Positions 1-6,933 are shown, numbered from the stretch's first letter. The stretch: 17,505 nucleotides of DNA from JBIQLO01 sp044464175 (GCA_044464175.1 JBIQLO010000072.1:1-17505), one strand, 5' to 3'. Notes: generated from the letters alone by a model not told the origin. Numbers and translations: made by a program.

Positions 1-150
1 CAACCAACGAACCCAAACGAACCAAACCCAAATCCCCTCTGGCGCTCCAGAATCCCCGATTTCCCCCCCCGAACCCAACACGCCGTATTTCCCAACGAAC
101 CCAATTCGACCCGAATCCCAAATCCCAAATCCCAATCCCCTCCCCCACCC
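1..150. repeat. C/A-rich low-complexity intergenic stretch, G-rich on the minus strand
   Basis: The stretch is built from degenerate short units such as cgaaccca and aatccc. Bases 110-150 hold seven runs of three or more C (110-112, 117-119, 124-126, 131-133, 137-140, 142-146, 148-150). No reading frame of convincing composition crosses it. The minus strand therefore has closely spaced G-runs that could form a G-quadruplex, directly upstream of the promoter of the ABC permease gene. The role is unknown; it may be only slippage-generated low-complexity DNA. Confidence 0.6.
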
Positions 151-178
151 GTGACAAACTGCGGGATGGTCTTACAAT
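151..178 (+). promoter_or_regulatory. Candidate sigma-70-type promoter of the ABC permease gene
   Basis: GTGACA (151-156, five of six matches to the -35 consensus) is separated by 16 bases from TACAAT (173-178, five of six matches to the -10 consensus). The expected transcription start is near 185, only a few bases before the ATG at 191. It would lie downstream of the GGAG at 179-182, so the transcript may be nearly leaderless. Confidence 0.5.
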
Positions 179-190
179 GGAGTGTTAGCG

Positions 191-1495
191 ATGTTCAATT
201 TTCTGGTTGAGACGTTTTTCCTGGGGCTGAAGAACCTGCGCCTGCACAAGCTGCGCAGCTTGCTGACGGCGCTGGGAATCATCTTCGGCGTGGCCGCCGT
301 CATCATCATGGTGGCGATCGGCGAGGGGACCAAGCAGGCCGCCCTGGCGCAACTGCGGCAACTGGGCGCCAAGAACATCATTGTGCGCTCGGCCAAGCCG
401 CCGGAGAACACCAACACCAGCCAGCGCACCCAGCGGATGCTCAAATACGGGGTGAAGCGGATCGACCTGGAGCGGCTGCGGACAATCCCCGGCCTGGCGT
501 ACATCGTGCCGCTGCGCAACACGGAGCAGAACGTCGTCTTCGGAGGCGTTCGGGCCCAGGCCAATGCCATCGGCACCACCCCCGACGCCTTCAACGTCAT
601 CAACCTCCATCTGCTGCGCGGGCGGGTCTTCACCCAGACCGACTACGAGCGCAACGCCCATGTCTGCGTCATCGGCGATTCAGTGGCGCGGCAGCTCTTC
701 CCCTATCAGGACCCCCTGGGCCAGTTCATCCGCGTCGGCTCCTCCAGCGGCGCCAGTGCCATGCTTCAGGTGATCGGCGTGCTGGAACCGACCGGGCTGC
801 GCGCCGAGGGGGCGGCCATGATCAACCGCGACCTGGACCAGGACCTCTATTTCCCCCTGTCCCTGGCGCAGCAGGTCTTCAGCGACCTGATCATCCGCCG
901 CCAGGCCGGGGCCATGGAGATCAAGGACATCCAGATTTCCGAAGTCTGGCTCCAGGCCCGAAACGTGGAACAGGTGGAGGAACTGGCCTCCATCGCATCC
1001 AATGTCATGGAGCAGGGGCACCCGGAGAGCACCGATTACGAAGTCAAAGCGCCGATTCAGATCCTGCGCAGCGCGGAAAAGGTGCAGGACCAGTTCAACT
1101 ACATCATGGTCGGCATCGCCAGTTTCGCGCTGATCGTCGGCGGCATCGGCATCATGAACATCATGCTGGCCAATGTCACCGAGCGCACGCGCGAAATCGG
1201 CATCCGCCGGGCCCTGGGTGCCAAGCGACGGCACATCACGCTGCAGTTCCTGATCGAGACGACGCTGATCTCGCTGACGGGCGGGCTGATCGGCATCACC
1301 CTCGGCGTCGGCATCGCCAAGGGACTGCCGATCCTGGTCGCCTACTTCGGCACCGGCGCGTATACCACCAGCATCACCCGCTGGTCGGTCGTCGGCTCCT
1401 TCGTCGTCTCCGGCCTGATCGGAATCGGCTTCGGCCTCTATCCCGCCATCATGGCCGCCCGGATGAACCCCATCGAAGCGCTGCGGCATGAGTAA
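191..1495 (+). CDS. MacB/FtsX-family ABC transporter permease
   Basis: This is an inner-membrane permease subunit of the MacB/FtsX type, about 434 residues. It has the family's layout: one N-terminal helix (about residues 22-43, after LHKLRSLLTALGI), a long extracytoplasmic MacB-type domain (about 45-300), then three C-terminal helices (about 304-326, 353-378, 397-422). The conserved FtsX-domain signature TERTREIGIRRALGAKRR follows the second helix, and the protein ends in the typical MNPIEALRHE. Such permeases dimerise with a separate LolD/MacB-like ATPase and usually move lipids, peptides or drugs by mechanotransmission. The ATPase is not in this window and may lie upstream. An in-frame GTG at 182 is possible, but the ATG at 191 is preferred because GGAG (179-182) sits eight bases before it. 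The substrate cannot be told from the sequence. Confidence 0.92.
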   Translation: MFNFLVETFFLGLKNLRLHKLRSLLTALGIIFGVAAVIIMVAIGEGTKQAALAQLRQLGAKNIIVRSAKPPENTNTSQRTQRMLKYGVKRIDLERLRTIPGLAYIVPLRNTEQNVVFGGVRAQANAIGTTPDAFNVINLHLLRGRVFTQTDYERNAHVCVIGDSVARQLFPYQDPLGQFIRVGSSSGASAMLQVIGVLEPTGLRAEGAAMINRDLDQDLYFPLSLAQQVFSDLIIRRQAGAMEIKDIQISEVWLQARNVEQVEELASIASNVMEQGHPESTDYEVKAPIQILRSAEKVQDQFNYIMVGIASFALIVGGIGIMNIMLANVTERTREIGIRRALGAKRRHITLQFLIETTLISLTGGLIGITLGVGIAKGLPILVAYFGTGAYTTSITRWSVVGSFVVSGLIGIGFGLYPAIMAARMNPIEALRHE

Positions 1496-1528
1496 TCGCC
1501 GGCGTTGCTGGTTAAATCCGAAATGTCC

Positions 1529-1555
1529 CTATCTCCGCCAATTTTGTGGAGATAG
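1529..1555. other. Intergenic hairpin after the ABC permease gene
   Basis: CTATCTCC (1529-1536) and GGAGATAG (1548-1555) form a perfect 8-bp stem with an 11-base loop, between the permease stop and the next start at 1572. No U-tract follows, so it is not a classical intrinsic terminator. It could be an mRNA-stabilising hairpin, an operator, or chance. Confidence 0.3.
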
Positions 1556-1571
1556 AATCGCATTTTGAGCG

Positions 1572-1931
1572 ATGAAATCGGATCATCCCCCCATCCTCTC
1601 GTATGCATCGGTCCCGCGGCAGACCAAGTGGATGGAGCCGGTTCACTGGTGGCTTGTGGCAGGGGCGGCGTTGTTCATGGGGGGGATGGTCTTCGGCATG
1701 ATTACCTATCCTGATCAGAGCAGCGCTCCGCCGACATCTCCCTTGAATGAGGCCATTTTCGAAACCATCATGACTGTGTCCCTCATCATTCTGTGCCTCG
1801 CCGGTGGCTGGTACTTCATCACCCATCTAACAATTCGCGGGCAGCCGGTGCTAAAACGATGGCGAGCCGCCTTCGAACCGGTAGGCCCTTCCGCCACGGC
1901 AAAGAACCAATCCCCGTCCGGCGGCGGCTGA
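1572..1931 (+). CDS. Small two-helix membrane protein, unknown function
   Basis: I do not recognise this 119-residue protein. Residues 26-46 (from WWLVAGAALFMGGMV) and 63-84 (around IMTVSLIILCLAGGWYFI) are clear hydrophobic helices. They are joined by a short polar loop containing YPDQSSAPPTSP. The C-terminus is basic (RGQPVLKRWRAAFEP) and then low in complexity (ending SPSGGG). By the positive-inside rule the basic tail is probably cytoplasmic. The gene sits between the ABC permease and the polyprenyl-phosphate transferase on the same strand, with 36 bases to the next start. There is no strong ribosome binding site before the ATG, only GAGCG. Length and composition fit a real gene, but no function can be assigned. 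Confidence 0.6.
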   Translation: MKSDHPPILSYASVPRQTKWMEPVHWWLVAGAALFMGGMVFGMITYPDQSSAPPTSPLNEAIFETIMTVSLIILCLAGGWYFITHLTIRGQPVLKRWRAAFEPVGPSATAKNQSPSGGG

Positions 1932-1967
1932 ACCCGCCCCTACCGGACTACGCTTTTTCCAAGTTCA

Positions 1968-3089
1968 ATGGTATGTTTTTCGCCCGTGCCGATTCGATTG
2001 AGCATTCTACTTCTCGGGCTGTTAAGCTTTGTGCTGGCATGGATTCTGACGTTTATCGTCATCCGCCTGGCGCCCCGGTTCGGTTTCATCGACAAGCCGG
2101 GGGGGCGGAAGATTCACGCCAATCCCAAGCCGCTGGGAGGCGGGGTGGCGATTTTCTGGGCGGTGGTGCTGCCAATGCTGGCGGTGCTGGCCGCCGGCTG
2201 GTGGGGAAATTTTTCCCATTGGCCGGCGCTGGAGCCCTATCTCGGCGGGCTACGACAGCAGACGCCATTGGCGCTGGGGATTATCGCGGCCATGGCGGGA
2301 ATGCACCTGCTGGGGCTGCGCGATGACTGGCGGGCGATGGGCCCCTATTCCAAGCTGATTCTGCAACTGCTCATCATCGCGCTGCTGGTGGTGATCTTCG
2401 ACCTGCGGGCATTGACGGCGCTGGACCACTGGGGGCTGGGCCGCTGGCCCAGCGTGGTGGTGACGGTGCTGTGGATCGGCGCGATCACCAACGCCTTCAA
2501 CTTTCTGGACAACATGGACGGGCTGTCGGCCGGTGTGGCGGCCGTCTGCTGCGCCGCCTTCCTGGCGGCCGCCCTCTCCATCGGGCAGTGGTTTGTGTCG
2601 GCCAACCTGGTGCTCCTGCTGGGGGCGCTGATCGGGTTTTTGTGCTTCAATTTCCCCCCGGCCCGCATTTTCATGGGAGACAGCGGCAGTCTGCTGATCG
2701 GGCTGCTTTTGGGGATTTTGACCGTCCGCACGACCTTTCTGCGGCCCAACACGCCGCTGGCCGCGGGCTGGTACGCCCTGCTCGCCCCCGTGGTCGTCGT
2801 CGCTCTGCCTTTGTATGACCTGATCGTGGTGAGCCTCATCCGCATCAGCCGGGGCAAAAGCCCCTTCAAGGGGGACACCAATCACTTCAGCCACCGACTG
2901 GTGGCTCGCGGCATGTCACGGCGCACGGCGGTGCTGTGCCTCTACCTCGTGACGGCGGCGACGGCGATGGCAGCAATCCTACTGCCACACGTCGATTCCC
3001 CGGCGGCGGCGTGGCTGATTTTCGCCCAGACGATCCTCATTCTCGGGGTCGTCGCGCTGCTGGAGCAGCATCCGCTGCCGCGCAAGTGA
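1968..3089 (+). CDS. WecA/MraY-family undecaprenyl-phosphate sugar-1-phosphate transferase
   Basis: This 373-residue polytopic inner-membrane enzyme transfers a sugar-1-phosphate (in the WecA/TagO branch, GlcNAc-1-phosphate from UDP-GlcNAc) to undecaprenyl phosphate. That is the first step of O-antigen, exopolysaccharide or wall-polymer assembly. Family hallmarks are all present in order: KPLGGGVAIF (about 54-63), the aspartate pair in GLRDDW (119-120), NAFNFLDNMDGLSAG (175-189), RIFMGDSGS (233-241), and the cytoplasmic KGDTNHFSHRL segment (301-311) matching the HxxHR-type motif. About ten hydrophobic helices fit the family, and the length is usual for WecA. These motifs favour the WecA branch over true MraY. 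Start choice is uncertain: ATG 1968 has no clear Shine-Dalgarno, and an in-frame GTG at 1986 would remove six residues. The next plus-strand gene begins 38 bases after the stop. Confidence 0.9.
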   Translation: MVCFSPVPIRLSILLLGLLSFVLAWILTFIVIRLAPRFGFIDKPGGRKIHANPKPLGGGVAIFWAVVLPMLAVLAAGWWGNFSHWPALEPYLGGLRQQTPLALGIIAAMAGMHLLGLRDDWRAMGPYSKLILQLLIIALLVVIFDLRALTALDHWGLGRWPSVVVTVLWIGAITNAFNFLDNMDGLSAGVAAVCCAAFLAAALSIGQWFVSANLVLLLGALIGFLCFNFPPARIFMGDSGSLLIGLLLGILTVRTTFLRPNTPLAAGWYALLAPVVVVALPLYDLIVVSLIRISRGKSPFKGDTNHFSHRLVARGMSRRTAVLCLYLVTAATAMAAILLPHVDSPAAAWLIFAQTILILGVVALLEQHPLPRK

Positions 3090-3127
3090 GGATAGCCTTG
3101 CCGCGCCGATACAGTAGAATCGGCCCC

Positions 3128-4054
3128 ATGCAACCCTGGACCTTCATTCACATCAACGACATGCAGCCGGGATCCCCCCGGTCGTTCCGCTACCGCCCCG
3201 CCTGGATCGAAAACCAACAGCAGGCCTACCGGCAGATTCGCGCCCTTCGGCCGGAGCTGATCCTGGTGGGCGGCGACCTGACCCGCGATGGCAGCCTGCA
3301 TGATTTCGAATTCGAGGAGGCCAAGCGTCATCTGGACGAGTTGGCGATCCCCTATCACGCCATTCCCGGCAACATGGACACTGGCAACAAACCCACGCGC
3401 ATCCAGGGCTACCGCACGGACCGGAATGACCTGGAACTGAATGTCACCTCCGAACAGCTTCAGCGCTTTGCCCGCTACTTCGGCGCGTTTCCCTGGAGCT
3501 TCGTCCACAAGGAGGTGCGCTTTACCGGGTTTTACGCCGCCGTGGCCGGCTCGGGATTGCCGGAGGAGGAAGCGTTCTGGGCCTTCTTGGAGCAGTTGCC
3601 GCAACTTCCGGCCGCCCGGCACCATGTCGCCATCATGCACTATCCGCTCTTCGTGGACCGGATGGAGGAGCCGAACTTCGACATCACCGATCCGGACCAT
3701 TACATGGACTGGTATTTCTGCATCGACCACCCCCACCGCGACCGCATCTTTGAACAACTCAAAAAGGCGAAGGTGGAGGTTGTACTAAGCGGGCATATCC
3801 ACTGCCGCCGACCGGTGCAGGTGGTCGACGGGGTGCGCTTTTACAAGACGGCGGCCGTCGGCTTCGGGCAGTGGGCCGACCGCTGGGCGGACGGCGACAC
3901 AACGCTGGGATTCATGCGCTTCACCGTCAGCGACAGCGGACTTGAGCCGGAATTTATCCCGCTGGAAAAGGTCTCCACCCGCACCGACGGCTACGGCGCC
4001 GGCGGCCATCCCAAGCCCGAAACCCGCGACTACTCGCTGGCGTGGGAAAAGTAG
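3128..4054 (+). CDS. Calcineurin-like metallophosphoesterase
   Basis: This is a 308-residue cytoplasmic-type enzyme with the calcineurin-like phosphoesterase fold. Metal-site motifs can be followed in order: D11 with Q13 (INDMQPG), GGDLT (D50), GNMDT (N82, D84), MHYP (H171) and SGHIH (H223, H225). No signal peptide is present. Two positions differ from the textbook set. The first motif is DxQ instead of DxH, as in the CPPED1-like branch. The GNH[DE] motif reads GNMD, so the usual catalytic histidine is methionine. The substrate is unknown; relatives hydrolyse phosphomonoesters or cyclic nucleotides. ATG 3128 is chosen because the conserved beta-strand WTFIHIND begins just after it and the frame upstream overlaps the previous gene. 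TAGAAT at 3115-3120 could serve as a -10 box, giving a leaderless message. The gene converges with NAD kinase, 18 bases away. Confidence 0.85.
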   Translation: MQPWTFIHINDMQPGSPRSFRYRPAWIENQQQAYRQIRALRPELILVGGDLTRDGSLHDFEFEEAKRHLDELAIPYHAIPGNMDTGNKPTRIQGYRTDRNDLELNVTSEQLQRFARYFGAFPWSFVHKEVRFTGFYAAVAGSGLPEEEAFWAFLEQLPQLPAARHHVAIMHYPLFVDRMEEPNFDITDPDHYMDWYFCIDHPHRDRIFEQLKKAKVEVVLSGHIHCRRPVQVVDGVRFYKTAAVGFGQWADRWADGDTTLGFMRFTVSDSGLEPEFIPLEKVSTRTDGYGAGGHPKPETRDYSLAWEK

Positions 4055-4072
4055 GCGGGAGGGAACCGCACC

Positions 4073-4951
4073 TCACATGTGATTGTATTTCGGGCTGGCG
4101 GCCCAGTTGAGTTTCTCGGCCAGCGTGCGCCATTCGCGGGCGGCGGGGTTTTCGACCAGGAGGGCGTCGTGCGGGCTGCGGCGGACGATGATGCGTTCGC
4201 GGGCTAAAAGGCGGGTGCTGGCCTGGCCGTCGCAGAACAGGGTGGTCCCCTCATTGACACGACGGGTGGAGATGACGACGGTGCTTTCCGCAGCCAGGAC
4301 GACCGGGCGGAACGAGAGGCTGTGGGGGCAGATGGGGGTGACGCACATCGCCTTGACGTTGGGGCTGAGAATCGGCCCGCCGGCCGAGACGTTGTAGGCG
4401 GTCGAGCCGCTGGGGGTGGAGATAATGATCCCGTCGCCGAAATAGCTCACACCGCTTTCGCTGTCGGCCGAAAGCGCCAGTTCCACCATGTGAAACGGGG
4501 GGCCGGCGGTGATGACGGCATCGTTCAGGGCGGTGGCATGGAAGCGGCGCTGCCGCTCAACGGCGGCGCAATCGATGGCGTGGCAATCGGCCTCAGGCGG
4601 GAGGACGGAGGCTTCGAGCATCAGGGCTGGGCGAATGGGCAGCGCGTTGGTGAGCAGCAACTCCAGGTTGTCGCGAATGTTGTCGGGGGTGAAATCGGCC
4701 AGAAAGCCCAGGCGTCCGAAATTGACCCCCATCAGCGGGATGGCCCTGCCCCGCAACCGCCGGGCGGCCGACAGGAGCGTGCCGTCGCCCCCCAGGACGA
4801 GGATGGCGTCGGTGTCAATCTGCGACAGGTCGGCCGTTTCATCGGTGTCCGTGCCGACCACATCGGCACGCGAGCCCAGCCACAACAGCAGTTCCTCCAG
4901 GGCCGGGCGAACATTGGGCTTGTCCGTGTTGGCGACAATGAAAAGGCGCAT
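4073..4951 (-). CDS. nadK: NAD kinase
   Basis: This 292-residue cytoplasmic enzyme phosphorylates NAD to NADP. The defining motifs are present: LVLGGDGTLLSAAR with GGDGT at residues 54-58 (D56 the expected catalytic aspartate), MGVNFGRLGFLADF, the TALNDAVI segment, and GDGIIISTPSGSTAYNVSAG, the conserved glycine/serine-rich NAD-binding block. RPVVLAAESTVVI and the C-terminal beta-sandwich follow as in the family. Length is normal. The ATG at 4951 begins directly with the first Rossmann strand (MRLFIVAN). No convincing Shine-Dalgarno is visible in the upstream GTGAAATACCCCC. The gene is divergent from leuA and convergent with the phosphoesterase, so it seems to be transcribed alone. Nothing in the sequence suggests unusual regulation. 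Confidence 0.95.
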   Translation of the reverse strand: MRLFIVANTDKPNVRPALEELLLWLGSRADVVGTDTDETADLSQIDTDAILVLGGDGTLLSAARRLRGRAIPLMGVNFGRLGFLADFTPDNIRDNLELLLTNALPIRPALMLEASVLPPEADCHAIDCAAVERQRRFHATALNDAVITAGPPFHMVELALSADSESGVSYFGDGIIISTPSGSTAYNVSAGGPILSPNVKAMCVTPICPHSLSFRPVVLAAESTVVISTRRVNEGTTLFCDGQASTRLLARERIIVRRSPHDALLVENPAAREWRTLAEKLNWAASPKYNHM

Positions 4952-5090
4952 GGGGGTATTTCACAGCCAAAGCGGGCAAAAGGCAAAAGAAGGCCCGTTG
5001 GACGCTTGCCGCTTCCACGATCGGCCGCTCCCCGCAGAGGACGACAGGCGCAACCGGCCGGTGGCCAACGACAAATTTTTCCCTCAAGTC
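4952..5090. other. Intergenic stretch between nadK and the leuA promoter
   Basis: These bases hold no convincing reading frame, RNA gene or repeat. They must include the minus-strand promoter of nadK, but no good consensus boxes are visible. A TTGCCT/TGAAAT pair with 17-base spacing on the minus strand is too weak to call. Confidence 0.5.
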
Positions 5091-5120
5091 TTGACATTCC
5101 CGTGCCGATGGGTATTTAAT
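5091..5120 (+). promoter_or_regulatory. Strong sigma-70-type promoter of the leu leader and leuA
   Basis: TTGACA (5091-5096, a perfect -35) and TTTAAT (5115-5120, five of six -10 matches) are 18 bases apart. The expected transcription start is near 5127, so the leader reading frame at 5131 would have a 5' UTR of only a few bases or none. Confidence 0.75.
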
Positions 5121-5130
5121 AGCGTTCGTA

Positions 5131-5208
5131 ATGATTCACGCCACCTACAATTTGCTCAGCCGCAGCGGCCTTGCGGGGCTGCTTCTTGGATTGCGCGCAA
5201 ATTCGTAG
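5131..5208 (+). CDS. Leucine-rich leader peptide of the leuA attenuator
   Basis: ATG 5131 opens a 25-residue frame ending at TAG 5206-5208. Seven of the 25 residues are leucine. They are concentrated in the stretch LLSRSGLAGLLLGLR, with a run of three consecutive leucine codons (CTG CTT CTT, 5179-5187) and another (TTG) at 5191. It lies immediately behind a near-consensus promoter and ahead of an intrinsic terminator, in front of the gene for the first committed step of leucine synthesis. That is the arrangement of leuL-type leader peptides, where ribosome stalling on leucine codons reports low leucyl-tRNA. No Shine-Dalgarno fits between the predicted transcription start and the ATG, so translation would start on a leaderless or nearly leaderless message. 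The peptide itself probably has no function after synthesis. Homology to known leader peptides cannot be shown from so short a sequence; the call rests on position, composition and RNA pairing. Confidence 0.75.
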   Translation: MIHATYNLLSRSGLAGLLLGLRANS

Positions 5209-5247
5209 GGCTGGCGACGATTTTAGATTTCTGACGGCCCTGCGAAT
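5201..5247 (+). promoter_or_regulatory. Antiterminator pairing of the leuA attenuator
   Basis: ATTCGTAGGGCTG (5201-5213) can pair with CGGCCCTGCGAAT (5235-5247) over 13 consecutive positions, with only two G-U wobbles (5206 with 5242, 5212 with 5236). The 5' strand covers the last three codons of the leader peptide (AAT TCG TAG). The 3' strand includes the whole ascending arm of the terminator (5238-5246), so this helix and the terminator exclude each other. A ribosome reaching the stop codon would cover the 5' strand and let the terminator form. One stalled at the leucine codons 5179-5187 would leave it free. Confidence 0.75.
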
Positions 5248-5266
5248 GGTTTCGCGGGGTTTTTTT
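5238..5266 (+). terminator. Intrinsic terminator in the leuA leader (attenuator)
   Basis: CCCTGCGAA (5238-5246) pairs with TTCGCGGGG (5251-5259) as a 9-bp stem with one G-U wobble and a TGGT loop. It is followed immediately by seven T (5260-5266). The only plus-strand transcript it can stop is the one from the promoter at 5091-5120, 83 bases ahead of the leuA ATG. It is therefore a regulated attenuator, not a gene-end terminator. Confidence 0.85.
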
Positions 5267-5276
5267 ATTGATGTGG

Positions 5277-5295
5277 CACAGGCTTGGAGCCTGTG
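5277..5295. repeat. Short perfect palindrome between attenuator and leuA
   Basis: CACAGGCT (5277-5284) and AGCCTGTG (5288-5295) form a perfect 8-bp stem with a TGG loop. The cacaggct...agcctgtg core resembles small dispersed palindromes that, from memory, are frequent in planctomycete genomes. It could also be a leader RNA element acting after read-through. Only one copy is in this window. Confidence 0.45.
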
Positions 5296-5348
5296 GATTT
5301 TCCAGAAGGCGGGAGCGGCCGACGGCCCATCCCACACAGGAGCGACTC

Positions 5349-6896
5349 ATGGACACCGTCCGAATTTTCGACACGACCCTGCGCGATGGCGAACAATCCC
5401 CGGGGGCGACGCTGACCCTCGCGGAAAAGCTGGAAATCGCGCGGCTCCTGGAACTGATGGGCGTTGACATCATTGAGGCCGGCTTTCCGATCAGCTCCGA
5501 CGGCGATTTCGAGTCGGTGCGGGCGGTGGCGGCGGAGATCACCGACAGCATCGTCTGCGGGCTGGCCCGCTGCGCGCCGAAAGACATCAAACGGGCGGGC
5601 GAGGCGGTGAAGGGCGCGGCCAAGGGACGCATCCACGTTTTTTGCGCCACCTCTAAAATCCACCGCGAACACAAGCTGCGCAAGGGGAAGGAGCAGATCA
5701 TCGAGCTGGCGGTCGAGTCGGTGAAGCAGGCGAGGCAGTACGTGGAGGATGTGGAGTTCTCCCCCGAAGACGCCAGCCGCACGGAGCTGGAGTTCCTGGA
5801 GGAAATCACCCACGCGGTCATTGAGGCCGGGGCGACCACGGTCAACCTGCCCGACACGGTGGGGTATGCCACCCCCAGGCCGTACGGCGGAATCTTCTCC
5901 TATCTGATTGAGAAGCTGCCGGTGATCCGCCAGAAGAACATCATCCTGTCGGCCCACTGCCACAACGACCTGGGGATGGCGGTCGCAAACTCCCTCTCGG
6001 CCGTGGAGAACGGGGCGCGGCAGGTGGAATGCACGATCAACGGGATCGGCGAGCGGGCGGGCAACGCCTCCCTGGAGGAGATCGTCATGGCGCTGCGCAC
6101 GCGTCGCGATTTCTACGGGATCGGCACGCGCATCGATACGACGAAGCTGTATCCGGCCAGCCGGATGGTCAGCACCCTGACCGGGCTGATGGTGCAGCGC
6201 AACAAGGCGATCGTCGGGCAGAATGCCTTCGCCCACGAGGCGGGGATTCACCAGGATGGCGTGCTGAAGTTCCGCGAGACCTACGAGATTATGAACCCGG
6301 CTGACGTGGGCGTGCCCAGCAACTCCCTGGTGCTGGGCAAGCACTCCGGACGGCACGCCTTCCGCGACCGCGTCACGCAACTGGGCTACACGCTGACCGA
6401 TGAGCAACTGGAGTCGGCCTTCACCCGCTTCAAGGCGCTGGCTGATAAGAAAAAGGAAGTCTTCGACGAGGACCTCGAAGCGCTGGTGGACGACCAGTTG
6501 CAGTTGAAGGCGGGGCTGTGGGAACTGACCGGGCTGCAGGTGACCAGTGGCTCCAGCACGGTGCCGACGGCGACGGTCACGCTGCGCGACAGCACCGGCC
6601 AGACCGCCCAGGATGCCAGCGTGGGAGATGGCCCGGTGGATGCGATCTATTCGGCCATCCAGCGCCTGACGAATATCTCGGCCCACATCACCGACTATCG
6701 CATCCGGGCGATCACGCGCGGCAAGGAGGCGCTGGGTGAAGCGCACGTGGAACTGGAACATTCGGGGCGCAAGGTGCGCGGACGCGGCGTCTCGACCGAC
6801 ATCCTGGAGGCCAGCGCGCTGGCCTACCTGGCGGCCATCAACCGGCTCAAGAGCCTGGCTCACCGGGGAAAGCTGGCGGAACTGGCCGGGGTGTAA
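5349..6896 (+). CDS. leuA: 2-isopropylmalate synthase
   Basis: This 515-residue cytoplasmic enzyme condenses acetyl-CoA with 2-oxoisovalerate to 2-isopropylmalate, the committed step of leucine synthesis. The HMGL-like TIM barrel begins with FDTTLRDGEQSPGA (R12, D13). It carries the metal-binding HxH at H203/H205 in SAHCHNDLGMAV, then CTINGIGERAGNASLEE and the linker motif LGKHSGRHAF. The C-terminal part (about 400-515, from LQVTSGSSTVPTATV) matches the LeuA dimer domain that binds leucine as feedback inhibitor, so both enzyme and transcript appear leucine-controlled. Length agrees with the long bacterial LeuA group (E. coli about 523). The frame stays open further upstream through the attenuator. 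ATG 5349 is chosen because AGGAG (5338-5342) lies six bases before it and the conserved N-terminus starts there. Citramalate or homocitrate synthase is less likely, given the length, motifs and leucine leader. Confidence 0.96.
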   Translation: MDTVRIFDTTLRDGEQSPGATLTLAEKLEIARLLELMGVDIIEAGFPISSDGDFESVRAVAAEITDSIVCGLARCAPKDIKRAGEAVKGAAKGRIHVFCATSKIHREHKLRKGKEQIIELAVESVKQARQYVEDVEFSPEDASRTELEFLEEITHAVIEAGATTVNLPDTVGYATPRPYGGIFSYLIEKLPVIRQKNIILSAHCHNDLGMAVANSLSAVENGARQVECTINGIGERAGNASLEEIVMALRTRRDFYGIGTRIDTTKLYPASRMVSTLTGLMVQRNKAIVGQNAFAHEAGIHQDGVLKFRETYEIMNPADVGVPSNSLVLGKHSGRHAFRDRVTQLGYTLTDEQLESAFTRFKALADKKKEVFDEDLEALVDDQLQLKAGLWELTGLQVTSGSSTVPTATVTLRDSTGQTAQDASVGDGPVDAIYSAIQRLTNISAHITDYRIRAITRGKEALGEAHVELEHSGRKVRGRGVSTDILEASALAYLAAINRLKSLAHRGKLAELAGV

Positions 6897-6933
6897 ACCC
6901 CGCGGGCGCATCGGATACCCGAGACAGGAAGCG

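Noticed and set aside
1..150. CRISPR array or tandem minisatellite
   Set aside because: The repeated units are short, degenerate and irregularly spaced, without constant-length spacers.
3115..3120. TAGAAT as a definite promoter for the phosphoesterase
   Set aside because: No acceptable -35 hexamer lies 16-18 bases upstream, so it is mentioned only as a possible leaderless -10 box.
4322..5119. Plus-strand open frames opposite nadK and through its upstream region
   Set aside because: They run antisense to clear NAD kinase motifs and across the leuA promoter region, with no coding signature.
5200..5266. T-box riboswitch upstream of leuA
   Set aside because: No AGGGUGGNACCGCG-like T-box sequence or specifier loop is seen. 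The leader frame with Leu codons overlapping the antiterminator explains the region better.
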